Origin: an uncultured Burkholderiales bacterium
GTDB taxonomy: Bacteria > Pseudomonadota > Gammaproteobacteria > Burkholderiales > Burkholderiaceae
Length of the DNA stretch: 56,871 bases
Direction: 5' to 3'
Assembly: GCA_937891045.1 (NCBI GenBank)
Contig: CALBEV010000179.1
Coordinates: 1 to 56,871, forward strand
The notes beneath the pieces are model-generated. The model was not told where the DNA came from. It saw nothing but the letters and a program-made list of their open reading frames with translations, and ran no database searches. Of this stretch, positions 35,979 to 46,295 are shown in pieces; the first letter of the stretch is position 1, and each line of letters opens with the position of its first letter. Both the position numbers and the translations under genes were made by a program.

Positions 35979-37143
35979 GGGAAGTTACCGCCATGGATTG
36001 AATGAAACGGTCGAACAAGTAGCCGATATCGTGGGGGCCAGGAGAAGCCTCGGGGTGCCCTTGGAAACTGAAGGCTGGTTGGTTGGTGAGTTCCAAACCT
36101 TGCAAACTGCCGTCGAACAAGCTGACGTGCGTGGGCCGCACGTTGGCGGGGAGTGTTTTTTCATCCACGGCGAAACCGTGGTTTTGGCTGGTGATGGAAA
36201 CACGTCCGGTGGTCAAGTCTTTGACAGGATGGTTGGCACCGTGATGACCAAATTTCATCTTGTAGGTTTGTGCGCCGCAGGCCAAGGCCAAAATTTGATG
36301 GCCCAAACAAATGCCAAACAACGGCAGACCCTTGTTCAAAAAGGCTTGGGTGGCTTTGATCGCATAGGTGCAAGGGCCAGGGTCGCCCGGGCCATTGGAC
36401 AAAAGCACACCATCGGGCTTCAACTTCATCACGTCTTCGGCCGAGGTTTGAGCGGGTACCACGGTGACTTTGCAACCGCGCTCGGCCAGCATGCGCAAGA
36501 TGTTGCGTTTGACACCGAAATCCAACGCGACCACATGAAACTTGGCGTTGGTTTGTTGGCCATAGCCATGACCCAATTGCCACTCGGTTTCCAGCCATTC
36601 GTAAGCTGCTTTCACCGACACGACTTTCGCCAAATCCAAGCCTGACATAGCCGGTGCGGCTTGGGCCAAGGCGATGGCTGCTTTGATTTTTTCAGACGTG
36701 GGTGCCTCGCCCTTTGACAACCCCACAATGGCGCCATTTTGCGCACCGTGTTCGCGCAAGTGGCGGGTGAGTTTGCGGGTGTCGATGCTTGAAATGGCCA
36801 CTGTTTTGTGCGCTTTCAAGTAATCCGACAAATTGCTTTGCGCGCGAAAATTGGAATGCATCAGGGGCAGGTTTTTGATGATCAAGCCGGCGGCATGCAC
36901 ATGGCTGGATTCACTGTCTTCATCACACACCCCGTAATTGCCAATGTGGGGATAGGTGAGGGTCACCATTTGTTGGTTGTAACTGGGGTCGGTCAAAATT
37001 TCTTGATACCCCGTCATCGAGGTGTTGAAAACAACCTCTCCGACTGAATGGCCTTGATGACCGATGGATTGCCCTGTGAAGACTGTGCCGTCTGCAAGCG
37101 CCAAGATAGCGAAAGGGTGATTTCCCTGAAGAGACAAAAGCAC
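35971..37143 (-). CDS. carA: carbamoyl-phosphate synthase small (glutaminase) subunit
   Basis: Class I glutamine amidotransferase supplying ammonia to CarB. In 390 residues the catalytic Cys is C279 (LFGICLGHQ) and the His/Glu pair H363 and E365 ([14 protein letters not shown]). The start is GTG at 37143, with GGAG 7 bases before it, giving [18 protein letters not shown]. It is preceded by a leader of about 110 bases and a palindrome-rich promoter. Confidence 0.97.
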
Positions 37144-37177
37144 TCAGATCTCCGAGATTCGGTGACGCCCCGCGACC

Positions 37178-37194
37178 AAGAGAGGCCCTCTCTT
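37178..37194 (-). other. hairpin in the carA leader
   Basis: An 8+1+8 palindrome (AAGAGAGG c CCTCTCTT on the given strand) would fold as a 7-bp hairpin 35 bases before the carA GTG. No T-run follows in the transcript, so it is not an intrinsic terminator; a role in leader stability or regulation is only possible. Confidence 0.4.
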
Positions 37195-37261
37195 TGACGA
37201 CTTGACAAGGGGATTGGCTTTTTATCGAGCGAAGGGCGTGCGGTTGATGAAGAAGTCCGGC

Positions 37262-37284
37262 ATTATAACCCTCAGGGTTAACCC
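37262..37284 (-). promoter_or_regulatory. carAB promoter with palindromic operator candidates
   Basis: The minus strand has a perfect -10 TATAAT (37267-37262). Immediately upstream, in the -35 to -10 spacer, are two overlapping palindromes: AACCCT-g-AGGGTT (37267-37279) and GGGTTAACCC (37275-37284). There is no good -35 hexamer, which suggests activator dependence or repressor occupancy. Which regulator binds is unknown. Confidence 0.6.
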
Positions 37285-37293
37285 GAAATCTCC

Positions 37294-38076
37294 TCAGTAA
37301 TGAGCTTGTGTGGCACTTGCATGCAAGCAAATCGCCGCAGCTGCAGCCACGTTCAAAGACTCTTCGCCACCGGGTTGTGCGATGCGCACCTGCTGTCGCG
37401 CCAAGGCCGCCCAACGCGGGTCCACGCCCTGCCCTTCATGGCCTAAGACCCACATGCAAGGCATCGGCAGTTGTTGGCGTTGCACCAAGTCGTGCAAGAA
37501 GTCACCTTGGTGCGAACTGGTGATCAGCACCGGCAAATTCAAAGCGGCCAATTCCTCTACTGACACCGATTCAAACAAGCGCACACCGAAATGCGCCCCC
37601 ATGGCTGCACGCACCACTTTGGCGGACCACATGGCCACCGTGCCCGGCGTGGTGATGATTTGTGTGAAGCCAAAAGCAGCGGCACTGCGCAAAATAGAAC
37701 CTGCATTGCCAGGATCTTGCAAGCGATCCAAGACCACGCTGGCTTGGTCGGCTCGCAACTCCACCGAACTCGGCAAGGCCAACACCGCACCCATCCAAGA
37801 GGGTGAGGGCAAGCTGCTCAGAGCATGCATCAGCTTGTTCGGCAACAAGGTCAACGCGTCACACTGCGCAGACCATTTGGCAATGACTTGTTCATCTATC
37901 GAATCCGACAACACCACTTCCGCCAGTCGTTGGCCACGGTCTAACGCGGCTTGACACAAGTGATCGCCTTCCAACCAAACGCGTTGCTGTAACCGGTAAG
38001 CCGTGTTGTCGGTGGCGAGTTGGCGCAGTTCCTTGAACCACGGGTTGTCTTTGGAGGTGATGGTCTTGGGTATCAC
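37294..38076 (-). CDS. TrmH/SpoU-family rRNA (tRNA) 2'-O-methyltransferase
   Basis: SAM-dependent ribose methyltransferase with the SPOUT knot fold. The 260 residues have the three SpoU motifs: [26 protein letters not shown] and [15 protein letters not shown]. The N-terminal 90 residues form the L30e-like substrate domain. It is probably 23S rRNA-specific (TsnR/RlmB-like); the target base is not determinable. The GTG at 38076 overlaps the rnhB stop (GTGA), so they are coupled; the longer frame to 38139 was rejected. Confidence 0.88.
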   Translation of the reverse strand: MIPKTITSKDNPWFKELRQLATDNTAYRLQQRVWLEGDHLCQAALDRGQRLAEVVLSDSIDEQVIAKWSAQCDALTLLPNKLMHALSSLPSPSWMGAVLALPSSVELRADQASVVLDRLQDPGNAGSILRSAAAFGFTQIITTPGTVAMWSAKVVRAAMGAHFGVRLFESVSVEELAALNLPVLITSSHQGDFLHDLVQRQQLPMPCMWVLGHEGQGVDPRWAALARQQVRIAQPGGEESLNVAAAAAICLHASATQAHY

Positions 38077-38711
38077 GGTGTGTTCCCTGCTGTTTGCTGC
38101 AGCAATGCTGTCACCGGCGCAAAACTGCGTCGATGCCAAATGGTCGGACCGTGGGTTTGCAAGGCAGACAAATGCGCGGCCGTGCCATAGCCTTTGTGCT
38201 GGGCAAAGCCGTAGTTGGGAAAGGCTTGGTCGATGCCTTCACACCAGCGATCGCGTTCGACCTTGGCCAAGATAGAAGCAGCAGAAATGCAAGGCACTTT
38301 GCTGTCGCCTTTGACAATGGCCTCGGCCAAGATATCCAACACAGGAAGCCGATTGCCATCCACCAACACCTTGCCGGGCTTGAGTCGCAAGCCTTGCACC
38401 GCACGTTGCATGGCCAACATCGTGGCTTGCAAAATATTCAAGCGGTCTATTTCTTCCACCGAGGCTTGCGCCACGGAGCAACACAAGGCGCGAGCGCGAA
38501 TTTCGTCATAGAGTTTGTCGCGCTTCAAAGGGCTGAGTTTTTTCGAGTCTGCCAATCCTTTGATGGGTGTCAAGTCATCCAAGATCACCGCAGCGGCAAA
38601 TACCGGTCCGGCCAAGGGGCCACGCCCAGCCTCGTCCACACCGGCCAGCAACACCGGGCCATCCCAATTCAGCGGAGTTTGCTTAAGCGGCAATGATTTC
38701 TTGGAGCGCAT
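38073..38711 (-). CDS. rnhB: ribonuclease HII
   Basis: Endonuclease cutting RNA in RNA-DNA hybrids and single misincorporated ribonucleotides. The 212 residues carry the metal site [14 protein letters not shown] (D25-E26 by sequence position near the N-terminus), LVDGN and the SKKLSPLKR loop. Its start overlaps lpxB by 29 bases, which is long; a shorter start is not available upstream of the first metal acid. Confidence 0.95.
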   Translation of the reverse strand: MRSKKSLPLKQTPLNWDGPVLLAGVDEAGRGPLAGPVFAAAVILDDLTPIKGLADSKKLSPLKRDKLYDEIRARALCCSVAQASVEEIDRLNILQATMLAMQRAVQGLRLKPGKVLVDGNRLPVLDILAEAIVKGDSKVPCISAASILAKVERDRWCEGIDQAFPNYGFAQHKGYGTAAHLSALQTHGPTIWHRRSFAPVTALLQQTAGNTP

Positions 38712-39831
38712 GGCGGGCCAGTGAGGACATGTCTTGCTTCAAACTTTGATGCAAGTCTTGAAAAGCTTGCTGCAGGTGGTTGACCTGTTCAGGATGGTCC
38801 AGCCAGTGCTGCAGTGCGTTGGCCATGGCTTGCGGTGTGGCAGCGTCTTGCAGCAGCTCGGGCACCACAAAATCTTGGCACAAGATATTGGGCAAACCCA
38901 CCCAGGCTTGCAATCGTTTTCGGTTGGTGATTTGCCAACTCAGCCAAGGCATTTTGTAAGCGATGACCATGGGGCGTTTGAACAAGGCTGCTTCTAAAGT
39001 GGCTGTTCCGCTGGCCACCAACACCAAGTCGGCGGCACCCAAAGCGGCATGGCTTTGACCTTCCAACAATCGAATGTGTTTCAAACCACTGTGATGGACA
39101 TGCACTTGCACCGCCGACATCAACCCTGGGGCCACGGGCAAGATCACGCGCAGCTTGGGGTGTTGCTGTTGCAGCAATTTGGCAGCTTGCAAAAACACCG
39201 GCGCAAGTTGGGCTATTTCAGACTGCCTGCTGCCGGGCATCAGGGTCAAGACCAAGTCGTTTTCATCCAAACCCAGCGCTGCGCGAACAGGCGCTTTGTC
39301 CACATGGTCAGCAATGGTGTGGGCAATTGGATGCCCCACAAAAGTAGCGGCAATGCCGTGCTGTGCCAGCAGGGCTGGTTCGAAGGGAAACAAGCACAAG
39401 ACATGATCGACACTGTTTCGGATTTGCTGCAAACGCTCGGCCCGCCATGCCCAGACCGAGGGACAGACAAATTGAACTGTTGGGATGCCCTGCTGCCGCA
39501 AGTCTTTGGCCAAATCGAGATTGAAATCAGGTGCATCCACACCAATGAACAAGTGGGGTGGGTTGTTCAGCAAGCGTTGTTTGAGTTGGCGGCGAATCCC
39601 AACAATCTCGCGGTAGTGCTTTAGCACCTCCACATAGCCTCGCACCGCCAATTTGCTGACTGGCCACCAAGATTCAAAACCAAGGGCGTTCATTCGGGGG
39701 CCACCAATGCCATGCAGTTGCACACCAGGCCACTGTTGTTGCAAGCTGGGGATCAACAACGACGCCAGCAAATCGCCTGAGGCTTCACCGGCCACCATGG
39801 CGATTTGTTGAGGTTGTGGGGTTTGGGACAT
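38683..39831 (-). CDS. lpxB: lipid-A-disaccharide synthase
   Basis: Glycosyltransferase (GT19) joining UDP-diacylglucosamine and lipid X to form the lipid A disaccharide at the inner membrane. The 382-residue protein opens with the conserved [16 protein letters not shown] and has the [14 protein letters not shown] and [12 protein letters not shown] motifs. The ATG at 39831 has a nearby AGG; a GTG two codons upstream is the alternative. It follows lpxA by 21 bp. Confidence 0.96.
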   Translation of the reverse strand: MSQTPQPQQIAMVAGEASGDLLASLLIPSLQQQWPGVQLHGIGGPRMNALGFESWWPVSKLAVRGYVEVLKHYREIVGIRRQLKQRLLNNPPHLFIGVDAPDFNLDLAKDLRQQGIPTVQFVCPSVWAWRAERLQQIRNSVDHVLCLFPFEPALLAQHGIAATFVGHPIAHTIADHVDKAPVRAALGLDENDLVLTLMPGSRQSEIAQLAPVFLQAAKLLQQQHPKLRVILPVAPGLMSAVQVHVHHSGLKHIRLLEGQSHAALGAADLVLVASGTATLEAALFKRPMVIAYKMPWLSWQITNRKRLQAWVGLPNILCQDFVVPELLQDAATPQAMANALQHWLDHPEQVNHLQQAFQDLHQSLKQDMSSLARHALQEIIAA

Positions 39832-39852
39832 CAACACCTGCGGCGGTGTTGC

Positions 39853-40647
39853 TCAGCGAACAATGCCGCGCTGGGGCGACACGTCTTGCAAGAACGCAGT
39901 CATCAAGGACACGACGGGTTGCAAGTCATCCTGCCCCTCACCCAAGCCTTGAATCTGCTGGGCGGCCTGCTCCAAGGTCAGGCCATCGCGGTAGAGCAGT
40001 TTGTGCATGGCTTTCACCGATTGAATTTGTACGGGGGTGAAGCCACGGCGTTTCAAACCTTCAAAATTCATGGAACGCGCTTGCGCTGGTTGGCCTTGGC
40101 ACATCACGAACGGTGGCAGGTCGGCAAACAACAAAGAGTTCATGGCCGTGAAACTGTGCGCTCCCAGTCGACAAAACTGATGCACCACGGTGAAGCCACC
40201 CAAGATGGTCCAGTCACCCACATGCACATGACCGGCCAGTTGGGTGCTGTTGGCAAAGATAGTGTGGTTGCCCACCTGGCAGTCATGTGCCAGATGCACA
40301 TAGGCCATGATCCAGTTGTCGTTGCCCACGCGGGTCACGCCTTGATCACCCACGGTACCGATGTTGAAGGTGCAAAACTCGCGAATCACATTGCGGTCGC
40401 CAATGACCAACTGGCAGGGTTCGCCAGCGTATTTTTTGTCTTGCGGTACCGCACCCAATGAATTGAATTGGAAAATTTGGTTGTGCTCACCAATGGTGGT
40501 GTGACCTTCAATCACGCAATGGGCTGCCACGGTGGTGCCTGCCCCGATGCGCACATGCGGGCCGATGGTGGTGAAGGGTCCCACCGACACGCTGTCATGC
40601 AACTGCGCAGCAGGGTCCACCAAGGCTGAGGGGTGAATCAAGGACAT
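39853..40647 (-). CDS. lpxA: UDP-N-acetylglucosamine acyltransferase
   Basis: Catalyses the first step of lipid A synthesis, moving a 3-hydroxyacyl chain from ACP to UDP-GlcNAc. The 264 residues are left-handed beta-helix hexapeptide repeats, with the catalytic histidine in YVHLAHDCQVGNHTI (about position 125) and the C-terminal helical region. The start is the ATG at 40647 (MSLIHPSALVDP), 8 bases after the fabZ stop; the frame upstream lies inside fabZ. Confidence 0.97.
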   Translation of the reverse strand: MSLIHPSALVDPAAQLHDSVSVGPFTTIGPHVRIGAGTTVAAHCVIEGHTTIGEHNQIFQFNSLGAVPQDKKYAGEPCQLVIGDRNVIREFCTFNIGTVGDQGVTRVGNDNWIMAYVHLAHDCQVGNHTIFANSTQLAGHVHVGDWTILGGFTVVHQFCRLGAHSFTAMNSLLFADLPPFVMCQGQPAQARSMNFEGLKRRGFTPVQIQSVKAMHKLLYRDGLTLEQAAQQIQGLGEGQDDLQPVVSLMTAFLQDVSPQRGIVR

Positions 40648-40655
40648 TGGATGGC

Positions 40656-41099
40656 TCAGGCAATGGTGCGCATGGTGCACATCAATTCAGCCTCTACAGC
40701 CAGCTCTTCGCCAACCCAGGCTTTGGCCTTGAATTTGAAAATACCCGCCTTCATGCGATCGAGCTCCACGCACAGCGTGAGTGCATCCCCTGGCTCGACG
40801 GGACGCTTGAAACGAGCGCCATCAATGCCCGCGAAGTAATACACGGTGTTGTCGTCTGGCACCACGTCCATGGTGTGAAAGGACAACAAGGCCGCTGTTT
40901 GCGCCAAGGCTTCCAGCATCAGCACGCCTGGCATCACTGGGCGGTGCGGAAAATGGCCCATGAAAAAAGGTTCGTTAATGGTGACGTTTTTCAAGGCTTT
41001 GATCGACTTGCCTTTGTCGATCTCCAGCACGCGGTCTACCAGCAGAAAAGGGTAACGGTGGGGAAGCAGTTTCAGTATTTGATGGATGTCCATGCTCAT
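40656..41099 (-). CDS. fabZ: 3-hydroxyacyl-ACP dehydratase
   Basis: Dehydrates beta-hydroxyacyl-ACP in fatty-acid elongation and so competes with LpxA/LpxD for precursor. The 147-residue hot-dog-fold protein has the catalytic motif [20 protein letters not shown] (His and Glu). The ATG overlaps the lpxD stop (ATGA). Confidence 0.97.
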   Translation of the reverse strand: MSMDIHQILKLLPHRYPFLLVDRVLEIDKGKSIKALKNVTINEPFFMGHFPHRPVMPGVLMLEALAQTAALLSFHTMDVVPDDNTVYYFAGIDGARFKRPVEPGDALTLCVELDRMKAGIFKFKAKAWVGEELAVEAELMCTMRTIA

Positions 41100-42082
41100 G
41101 GCCTTTGTTTAAATTGAACTGCTTCTAACGCTTTAAGACGTTCACGCAACGCATTGAGTTGCTTCAAGCTGGCAGCATTTTTGTGCCAAGATTTATTGTC
41201 GTCGATGGGAAACACGCCCGTGTATTGACCAGGTTTGAGCAGTGAATGCGTCACGACGCTGGCCGCTGACACATGCACGCCATCAACCAGTGTCAAGTGC
41301 CCCAACACCACCGCGCCACCACCGATGGTGCAATGCGCACCAATGCGGGTGCTGCCAGCCACACCCACGCAGCCCGCCATGGCCGTGTGCGTACCCACGT
41401 GGACGTTGTGACCAATTTGAATCAGGTTGTCCAACTTCACACCGTCTTCAATCACCGTGTCGGCAATCGCGCCTCGGTCGATACAGGTGTTGGCCCCGAT
41501 TTCCACATCGTTGCCAATGCGCACTGCGCCGAGTTGCTCGATCTTGATCCAGCGTTGGTCTTCTGGGGCAAAGCCAAAACCATCAGCACCAATCACCACC
41601 CCTGAATGCAGGATGCAGTTTTGCCCAATATGGCAATGCGCCGAGACGGTGACCCGCGATTTCAAGCAGGTGCCCTCGCCAATCACCGCGCCCTCTTCCA
41701 CCACGCACAAGGGACCAATTTGAACGCTGGCATGCAACTTGGCGCTGGGGTGGACCACGGCGCTGGGGTGAACCAAGGGACCGGTCTGGGCTTGAGCTGC
41801 CATCGCTTGGGCTTTCCACAGTTGGGTGATTCGCGCCCAGTAGGCATAAGGGTTGTCGGTCAGGATGCAAGCCCCACGCTGCTTGGCTTGAGCTTCGTGC
41901 ATCGGTGAAACAATCACACAGGCAGCCTGGCTGCTGTCGAGCTGGGCGATGTATTGTGGGTGGCTCAGAAAAGACAAATCCCCTTGAGCAGCTGAAGCCA
42001 AAGGGGACAAGCCAGTGATCTGAAGATCGGGGGACCCATGCAAGGTGCCCCCCAGTTTGTCAACCAGCCAGCCTAAGCGCAT
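41096..42082 (-). CDS. lpxD: UDP-3-O-acyl-glucosamine N-acyltransferase
   Basis: Third acyltransferase step of lipid A synthesis. The 328 residues have the N-terminal uridine-binding domain ([15 protein letters not shown]), the hexapeptide beta-helix (repeats such as [18 protein letters not shown]) and a C-terminal helix. The family catalytic His lies in the [16 protein letters not shown] region. The ATG at 42082 is preferred over the GTG at 42091. It follows skp by 13 bp. Confidence 0.96.
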   Translation of the reverse strand: MRLGWLVDKLGGTLHGSPDLQITGLSPLASAAQGDLSFLSHPQYIAQLDSSQAACVIVSPMHEAQAKQRGACILTDNPYAYWARITQLWKAQAMAAQAQTGPLVHPSAVVHPSAKLHASVQIGPLCVVEEGAVIGEGTCLKSRVTVSAHCHIGQNCILHSGVVIGADGFGFAPEDQRWIKIEQLGAVRIGNDVEIGANTCIDRGAIADTVIEDGVKLDNLIQIGHNVHVGTHTAMAGCVGVAGSTRIGAHCTIGGGAVVLGHLTLVDGVHVSAASVVTHSLLKPGQYTGVFPIDDNKSWHKNAASLKQLNALRERLKALEAVQFKQRP

Positions 42083-42095
42083 GGAAACCACGCCA

Positions 42096-42602
42096 TCACT
42101 TGCCGCTGTTGATGACTTTGATCACTTTTTCGGTGATGTCGTGCTTGGGGTTGATGTAGACCGCTTCTTGCAGGATCAAGTCGTATTTTTCAGCCTCAGC
42201 CACTTGTTTGACGACCTTGTTGGCTTTTTCAAGCACCTGCTGAAGTTCTTCATTTTTCCGCGCGTTCAGGTCTTCTTGGAATTCGCGGCGTTTGCGTTGG
42301 AACTCGCGATCTTGATCAGACAATTGACGCTGTCGCGTGGTGCGCTGTGTTTCAGACAAGGTGGGTGCATCGCGTTCGAGTTTTTCCGAATTGGACTTGA
42401 GGCTGTTGCCTAGTTCAACCAATTCTTTTTCGCGCTTGGAAAACTCTTGTTCCAATTTTGTTTGAGCGACCTTGGCGGTGTTGGCCTCACGGAAGATGCG
42501 GTCGGTGTTGATGAAGCCGACGCGAAATTCTTCAGCATGAGAGGCTACAGCGCCCATGCACAAGAGGCAACTCAACAACAGGCGTGTAGGATTGAATTTC
42601 AT
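42096..42602 (-). CDS. skp: periplasmic chaperone Skp/OmpH
   Basis: Jellyfish-like trimeric chaperone that holds unfolded outer-membrane proteins on the way to BamA. The 168 residues begin with a signal peptide ([16 protein letters not shown], cleavage before EEFRVG) and continue as long charged coiled coils. The ATG overlaps the bamA stop by one base (TGATG), so production is coupled to BamA. Confidence 0.93.
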   Translation of the reverse strand: MKFNPTRLLLSCLLCMGAVASHAEEFRVGFINTDRIFREANTAKVAQTKLEQEFSKREKELVELGNSLKSNSEKLERDAPTLSETQRTTRQRQLSDQDREFQRKRREFQEDLNARKNEELQQVLEKANKVVKQVAEAEKYDLILQEAVYINPKHDITEKVIKVINSGK

Positions 42603-44914
42603 CAAAAGGCCGTCCCGATTTGGAATTGGAAGGGTTGCATTCTATCCGCATCATTTGCAAATTTCTTCAACGGCTTGGCCCACGCAAAACGCAAGGGACC
42701 AACTGGAGAAATCCAGCTCAAGCCCACACCAGCAGAGCTTCGAAGTTGGGCAATATCAATATCCTCGGAGTCCAAGAAGACATTGCCAACGTCCACAAAG
42801 GTAAACAGTCGCAAGGTTTTATCTGTCCCCACGCCTGGGAAAGGTACCAAGAATTCGGTGTTTAGTAATATTTTCTTGGCTCCGCCAACGGCAAAAGTAT
42901 CGTCTGAATAGGCCTTATCAGTTGACAACCGACCTTGTTGGTAACCGCGAACCGAGCCCAAACCACCTGAATAGAAGTTCTTAAACACCGGATAGGTTTT
43001 GTTGTTGTAAGACGAGCCGTAGCCAAATTCGGCGTTCACAGCCAAGGTGTATTTCTTCGTGAGCGGCCAATATTCTTGAAGTTGCGCGCTGTTTTTATAA
43101 AACCGCATATCACCACCCGCGCCAATTTCGGAGTTCAAGCGTATCAAGCGACCCTTATTGGGCGCCAACATGCTGTCACGACTGTCGCGCGCCCAGCCAA
43201 TGGTGATCGGCACAGAAGTGATGGTGTTTCCATATTCTTTGATCACGTCGCTGTATGCAGTAGGCATTCTGGTGCCGACCGTGATTTTGTTTTGTTCATA
43301 GGACAAACCAACAAACACCGTGTCTTTTTCAGCAAAAGGAATGCCAAAACTCACCCCAGCACCGGATGTCTCAAGGTTGTAATCACCACTGACCGCCAAA
43401 TAAGGTTTACTGTCACGCTGATACAAGCTGAGTGTGCGGGATACACCATCTTCCGTGAAGTAGGGGTCGGTGGTGTTGATTTGGTAAATCTTGTTGTAAG
43501 AACTGGTGTTGACTTGGATGCCCAAAGAATTACCAGTGCCAAAAAAATTATCTTGGCTGATACCAAAAGAGAAAAACAATTTTTCTGCCGAAGAATAACC
43601 CGCACCCAACTGGAGCGCACCCGTTGGCTTTTCAGTGACCTTCAAGTTGATGTCGACTTGATCGGTGGTTCCCGCAACTTCTTGGGTGTCAATCAAGACC
43701 TCGGTGAAATAACCCAAGCGGTCCACCCGGTCCCGTGAGAGCCGAATTTTGTCACCGTCATACCAAGAGGATTCCATTTGACGGAATTCACGGCGAATGA
43801 TTTCATCTTTGGTTCTTTCATTGCCGGCAATGTTGATGCGTCGCACATAAGCACGCCGTGACGGGTCGGCTTGCAAAATGATTTTGACTTGATTTTTTAC
43901 TCGATTGATGTCGGTCTGTTGCTCAATCCGAGCAAAGGCAAATCCAAAATTGCCAAAGTATTCTGAAAATGCCTTGGTGGTTTGAACCACATCAGTGATG
44001 TTGTAGGCTTGCCCGGGCTTGATGGTCACCATCGACTTGAACTCACTGTCTCTGCCCAAGTAGTAGCCTTCCAAAGCAACCTCTGAAACCACAAAGCGGG
44101 CCCCCTCGGTGATGTTGATGGTGATACTGATATCTTCCTTGTTTGGCGAAATAGCCACCTGGGTGGAATCTACTCGGAATTCCAAATAACCTTTGGACAA
44201 ATAATAGGATTTCAAATTTTCCAAATCAGCATTCAATTTGGCTTGTGAGTAACGATCTGACTTGGTGTACCAAGACATGTAATTGGGTTCAGACAAATCC
44301 ATTTGGTCTTTCAATGTGGATTGGTCAAAGGCCTTGGCGCCCACAATTCTGAACTCTTTGATCTTGGCAACATCTCCCTCAACCACCGAGAAATTCAAAT
44401 TCACTTTATTGCGCTCGGCCGGAGCCACTGTGGTGACGACTTCGGCCCCATACAAGCTTTTGTTGATGTACTGTCGCTTGAGTTCTTGCTCGGCACGGTC
44501 TGCCAGGGCTTTGTCAAAGGGTCGTCCTTCAGCCAAGCCAATATCTTTGAGCGCTTTTCTCAGTGTTTCCTTGTCAAATTCCTTGATGCCCACAAAATTG
44601 ACGGCTGAAATAAGGGGGCGCTCTTCCACGACCACGACCACCACTTTGCCATTGACTTCAATTCGGACATCTTTGAACAAACCGGTAGCGAACAAGTTGC
44701 GAATGGCCAGTGTGCCTTTTTCGTCGGAATACATATCGCCAACACGGAATGGCATCGTGGCCAAAACATTGCCAGGTTCTGCTCGCTGCAAACCTTCAAT
44801 GCGAATATCTTCGACTTGAAATGCTTCGACCGCTTGACTTGACGCCAGGAAACTCAGGCTCAAGATACAAATTTGAATCAACCTGAATAACGCCGAGAGT
44901 GATGAAGTGATCAT
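42602..44914 (-). CDS. bamA: outer membrane protein assembly factor BamA
   Basis: Central Omp85 component that inserts beta-barrel proteins into the outer membrane. The 770 residues have a signal peptide (IQICILSLSFLASSQAVEA), five POTRA domains (about 30-425) and a 16-stranded barrel with the lid-lock motif SVRGYQQG, ending in FQFQIGTAF with the C-terminal Phe signature. The ATG at 44914 (MITSSLSALF) gives a normal signal peptide; the frame upstream to 44968 enters rseP. No clear ribosome site is seen. Confidence 0.95.
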   Translation of the reverse strand: MITSSLSALFRLIQICILSLSFLASSQAVEAFQVEDIRIEGLQRAEPGNVLATMPFRVGDMYSDEKGTLAIRNLFATGLFKDVRIEVNGKVVVVVVEERPLISAVNFVGIKEFDKETLRKALKDIGLAEGRPFDKALADRAEQELKRQYINKSLYGAEVVTTVAPAERNKVNLNFSVVEGDVAKIKEFRIVGAKAFDQSTLKDQMDLSEPNYMSWYTKSDRYSQAKLNADLENLKSYYLSKGYLEFRVDSTQVAISPNKEDISITINITEGARFVVSEVALEGYYLGRDSEFKSMVTIKPGQAYNITDVVQTTKAFSEYFGNFGFAFARIEQQTDINRVKNQVKIILQADPSRRAYVRRINIAGNERTKDEIIRREFRQMESSWYDGDKIRLSRDRVDRLGYFTEVLIDTQEVAGTTDQVDINLKVTEKPTGALQLGAGYSSAEKLFFSFGISQDNFFGTGNSLGIQVNTSSYNKIYQINTTDPYFTEDGVSRTLSLYQRDSKPYLAVSGDYNLETSGAGVSFGIPFAEKDTVFVGLSYEQNKITVGTRMPTAYSDVIKEYGNTITSVPITIGWARDSRDSMLAPNKGRLIRLNSEIGAGGDMRFYKNSAQLQEYWPLTKKYTLAVNAEFGYGSSYNNKTYPVFKNFYSGGLGSVRGYQQGRLSTDKAYSDDTFAVGGAKKILLNTEFLVPFPGVGTDKTLRLFTFVDVGNVFLDSEDIDIAQLRSSAGVGLSWISPVGPLRFAWAKPLKKFANDADRMQPFQFQIGTAF

Positions 44915-44942
44915 AAATATTGATGTGAATGAGCGAGAAAAA

Positions 44943-46295
44943 TCAAATGAACCAGCGTAAAAAATCATTCAAAAAGGCGAAGAACATCAAGAGCAAAACA
45001 CAGCTTAAGCCAATGGCTTGCATGCGCTGCAGCCACAGCGGTGAGGGCTTGATGCCTGTCACACCTTCCCAAAGATAATACATCAGGTGTCCGCCATCCA
45101 ATAAGGGGATGGGCAGCAAATTCATCAGGCCGATGCTGAGACTGACGAGTGCCAAAAAAGCGATATAGGGGCGCCAACCTGCATCCGCTGTTTGACCGGC
45201 CACATTGGCGATGGTGATCGGCCCGCTGAGTTGCTTCCACCCCGATGAAGTGGTCAACATATTGACAAAAGCATCTGCAGTGAGTCGGGTCTGCAACCAA
45301 GTCTGCGTCAAAGCATGACTCAACCCATCCAGCGGACCGTCTTGCAACCACACTTTTTCAGCTGTGGCACCCAATGATGCACCAATGGCAGGTACCGACT
45401 GTCCATTCACATTCATCACAACAGGGGTCAGTTTCAACAGGCTCTGCTGGCCATCTGAGCGAAGTACTTGCCATTGCTGAGCACCTTGAAGGCCTCGGAT
45501 CAAACGAATCAAATGGGCCGCGTCTTCGACGCGCTGGTTGTTGACCTGCAGCACCTGGTCACCAGGTCGCAGACCAGCCATGTCGGCAGGGCCGCCTGGG
45601 TTGACCGCTCGCACCACTGCTTTCATTTGTGGACCGGCTATACCCAACTTTTCCAAGCCGCCATCTTCATCGCTTTGATCCAATCCCAAAAGTGGAATTT
45701 CAAGGGTCCTGACAACCCCTTTGTCTATTGATTGAATTTCAAGTTCGATGACATCCGCGGATTTCGCGTCCAGCAACGCCCAATGCAGTTGGGTCATTGA
45801 GGCGACTTCTTGCCATTCCGCACCCAGTGGCCGCAGCCGCAACACCTCATCGCCACCCTTCAAACCGGCAACAGACGCCAGCGAGGAAGGCGGTGGCGAG
45901 GACAAAATGGGGCGAGGCTGTTCACTACCAGCCCAATTCAAGCCAGCATAAAGCATGACTGCGAGCAATAAATTGGCCAAAGGGCCTGCAGAAACAATGC
46001 AGACCCTGGCCCACAAAGATTGGGCATCAAAGGCATCGGGCGTCAAACTGCCATCCGTTTCTTCGTGGTGTCCATGCATTTTGACGAAGCCACCCAGGGG
46101 AATGGCACCAATTGTGAAATCGGTGCTGGTCGACATGCCTGGCTGCTGACGGGTCCATTTGAGCAAGGGACGGCCAAACCCAATCGAAAACTGCAATACC
46201 CGGACCTTCCAAAACAAGGCCATGCGGTAATGCCCATATTCATGAATAAAAATGATCAGCACCAAGGCCAATACAAACGCGGCCAATGTTTGCAT
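44943..46295 (-). CDS. rseP: site-2 membrane zinc metalloprotease RseP
   Basis: Intramembrane protease that cleaves anti-sigma-E factors and signal-peptide remnants in the family. The 450 residues have the zinc motif HEYGH (18-22) in the first membrane segment, two PDZ domains (about 120-330, ending MAGLRPGDQVLQVN and a second GLxxGDEV) and the late LLPIPLLDGGH motif. The ATG at 46295 overlaps the dxr stop as TGATG. It is upstream of bamA in the usual order. Confidence 0.95.
   Translation of the reverse strand: MQTLAAFVLALVLIIFIHEYGHYRMALFWKVRVLQFSIGFGRPLLKWTRQQPGMSTSTDFTIGAIPLGGFVKMHGHHEETDGSLTPDAFDAQSLWARVCIVSAGPLANLLLAVMLYAGLNWAGSEQPRPILSSPPPSSLASVAGLKGGDEVLRLRPLGAEWQEVASMTQLHWALLDAKSADVIELEIQSIDKGVVRTLEIPLLGLDQSDEDGGLEKLGIAGPQMKAVVRAVNPGGPADMAGLRPGDQVLQVNNQRVEDAAHLIRLIRGLQGAQQWQVLRSDGQQSLLKLTPVVMNVNGQSVPAIGASLGATAEKVWLQDGPLDGLSHALTQTWLQTRLTADAFVNMLTTSSGWKQLSGPITIANVAGQTADAGWRPYIAFLALVSLSIGLMNLLPIPLLDGGHLMYYLWEGVTGIKPSPLWLQRMQAIGLSCVLLLMFFAFLNDFLRWFI

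Noticed and set aside
37144..37260. Riboswitch in the carA leader
   Set aside because: Only a simple hairpin is visible; no known aptamer features.
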